Shown here one piece after another: positions 63,868 through 64,000 of a stretch of 64,000 nt of DNA; position 1 is the stretch's first letter; every line of letters starts with the position of its first letter. Position numbers and translations under genes: made by a program. Source of the stretch: Asaia sp. W19. GTDB lineage: Bacteria > Pseudomonadota > Alphaproteobacteria > Acetobacterales > Acetobacteraceae. The stretch lies in NCBI RefSeq assembly GCF_003994335.1, contig NZ_PNQZ01000060.1, forward strand, positions 20,394 through 84,393, given 5' to 3'. The notes under the pieces are model-generated. The model was not told where the DNA came from. It saw only the letters and a program-made list of their open reading frames with translations, and did not search any database.

Positions 63868-64000
63868 GTGACTCTCGTTTTGAACTGGCTAGGTTATGCC
63901 TCTGCGGGGATCGCGTTGTGTGGATGCGCTCAGTCGGCAATAGGCGCGGGGCTGATTACTGCGTTCCGGCGCCAGGAAAAGAGCGCAGTTCTCCCCGATG
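63868..64000 (+). CDS. hpnI: Hopanoid glycosyltransferase HpnI, N-terminal part (3' end outside window)
   Basis: A GTG at 63868, with GGGGAGAGGGG upstream, opens a frame that runs out of the window. The visible part has LNWLGYASAGIALCGCAQSA and then AFRRQEKSAVLPD. A hydrophobic N-terminal helix followed by a short basic loop fits HpnI, the family-2 glycosyltransferase of hopanoid synthesis. The assignment also rests on its place 54 bp after hpnM, as in related genomes. Confidence 0.75.
   Translation, partial: MTLVLNWLGYASAGIALCGCAQSAIGAGLITAFRRQEKSAVLPD

Noticed and set aside
1..64000. tRNA, rRNA, CRISPR and insertion sequences
   Set aside because: I looked in the intergenic stretches for cloverleaf sequences, regular repeat-spacer arrays and transposase motifs with terminal inverted repeats and found none. 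A covariance-model search would be needed to exclude small RNAs.

Overview
The window looks like chromosomal core DNA of an acetic-acid-bacterium-like alphaproteobacterium (Acetobacteraceae). The signs are GC-rich coding bias, the order dusB(nifR3)-ntrC-like-ntrY-ntrX-hfq-hflX, bacteriohopanepolyol genes (hpnH, hpnM, hpnI), late cobalamin genes of the alphaproteobacterial type, and many 4-bp ATGA stop/start overlaps. The genus cannot be decided from sequence reading alone. I see no tRNA, rRNA, CRISPR array, complete insertion sequence or prophage.

Layout. 1-2.6 kb: 3' end of a SulP anion transporter, an AT-rich patch with an unrecognised alpha/beta-hydrolase-like gene, and a host-attachment-family gene. 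2.6-11.5 kb, all minus strand: inositol-phosphatase family gene, hflX, hfq, ntrX, ntrY, a strongly reduced ntrC-like gene and dusB; ntrB is absent. 11.6-20.6 kb: the lower cobalamin pathway in divergent blocks (cobD; cbiB-bluB; cobU-cobO-cobQ; cobT-cobS), interrupted by a LysR regulator and an acidic orphan protein. 20.6-24.1 kb: WD40 protein coupled to a COG0523 metallochaperone GTPase, then an O-antigen-ligase-like membrane protein. 24.1-29.2 kb: redox and envelope genes (small exported protein, catalase-like peroxidase plus cytochrome b561, DUF1272 zinc protein, Cu/Zn superoxide dismutase, NTF2-like protein). 29.2-39.6 kb: biotin synthesis split in two, bioA alone and the operon bioF-esterase-bioCD in which bioC and bioD are fused; between them lie a DUF2272 lipoprotein, mtnA, a Nudix hydrolase, a glycosyltransferase, a coiled-coil exported protein and an SDR. 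39.6-46.0 kb: rhodanese, cysteine synthase, an OmpR-type two-component pair and the metQ-metN-metI methionine importer. 46.3-53.1 kb: a large exported protein with three CxxC motifs, galE, ynfA, a YqaA/DedA-like protein, an SDR, a small orphan and ispE. 53.1-61.3 kb: TPR protein, a degenerate family-4-like uracil-DNA glycosylase, soluble lytic transglycosylase, a two-gene ABC system and a CorC/HlyC protein. 61.4-64 kb: hopanoid genes hpnH, hpnM and the start of hpnI.

Several genes fit together. The cobalamin genes cover attachment of aminopropanol and the lower loop with DMB made by BluB; corrin-ring genes are not in the window. Sulfur and methionine metabolism is represented by cysK, rhodanese, mtnA and metNIQ. 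The biotin operon carries its own small serine esterase, the likely pimeloyl-ACP methyl ester hydrolase. The most unusual items are the NtrC-like protein without receiver domain and with damaged ATPase motifs, the BioC-BioD fusion with its esterase, the exported CxxC protein and the uracil-DNA glycosylase homologue that has lost cluster ligands.
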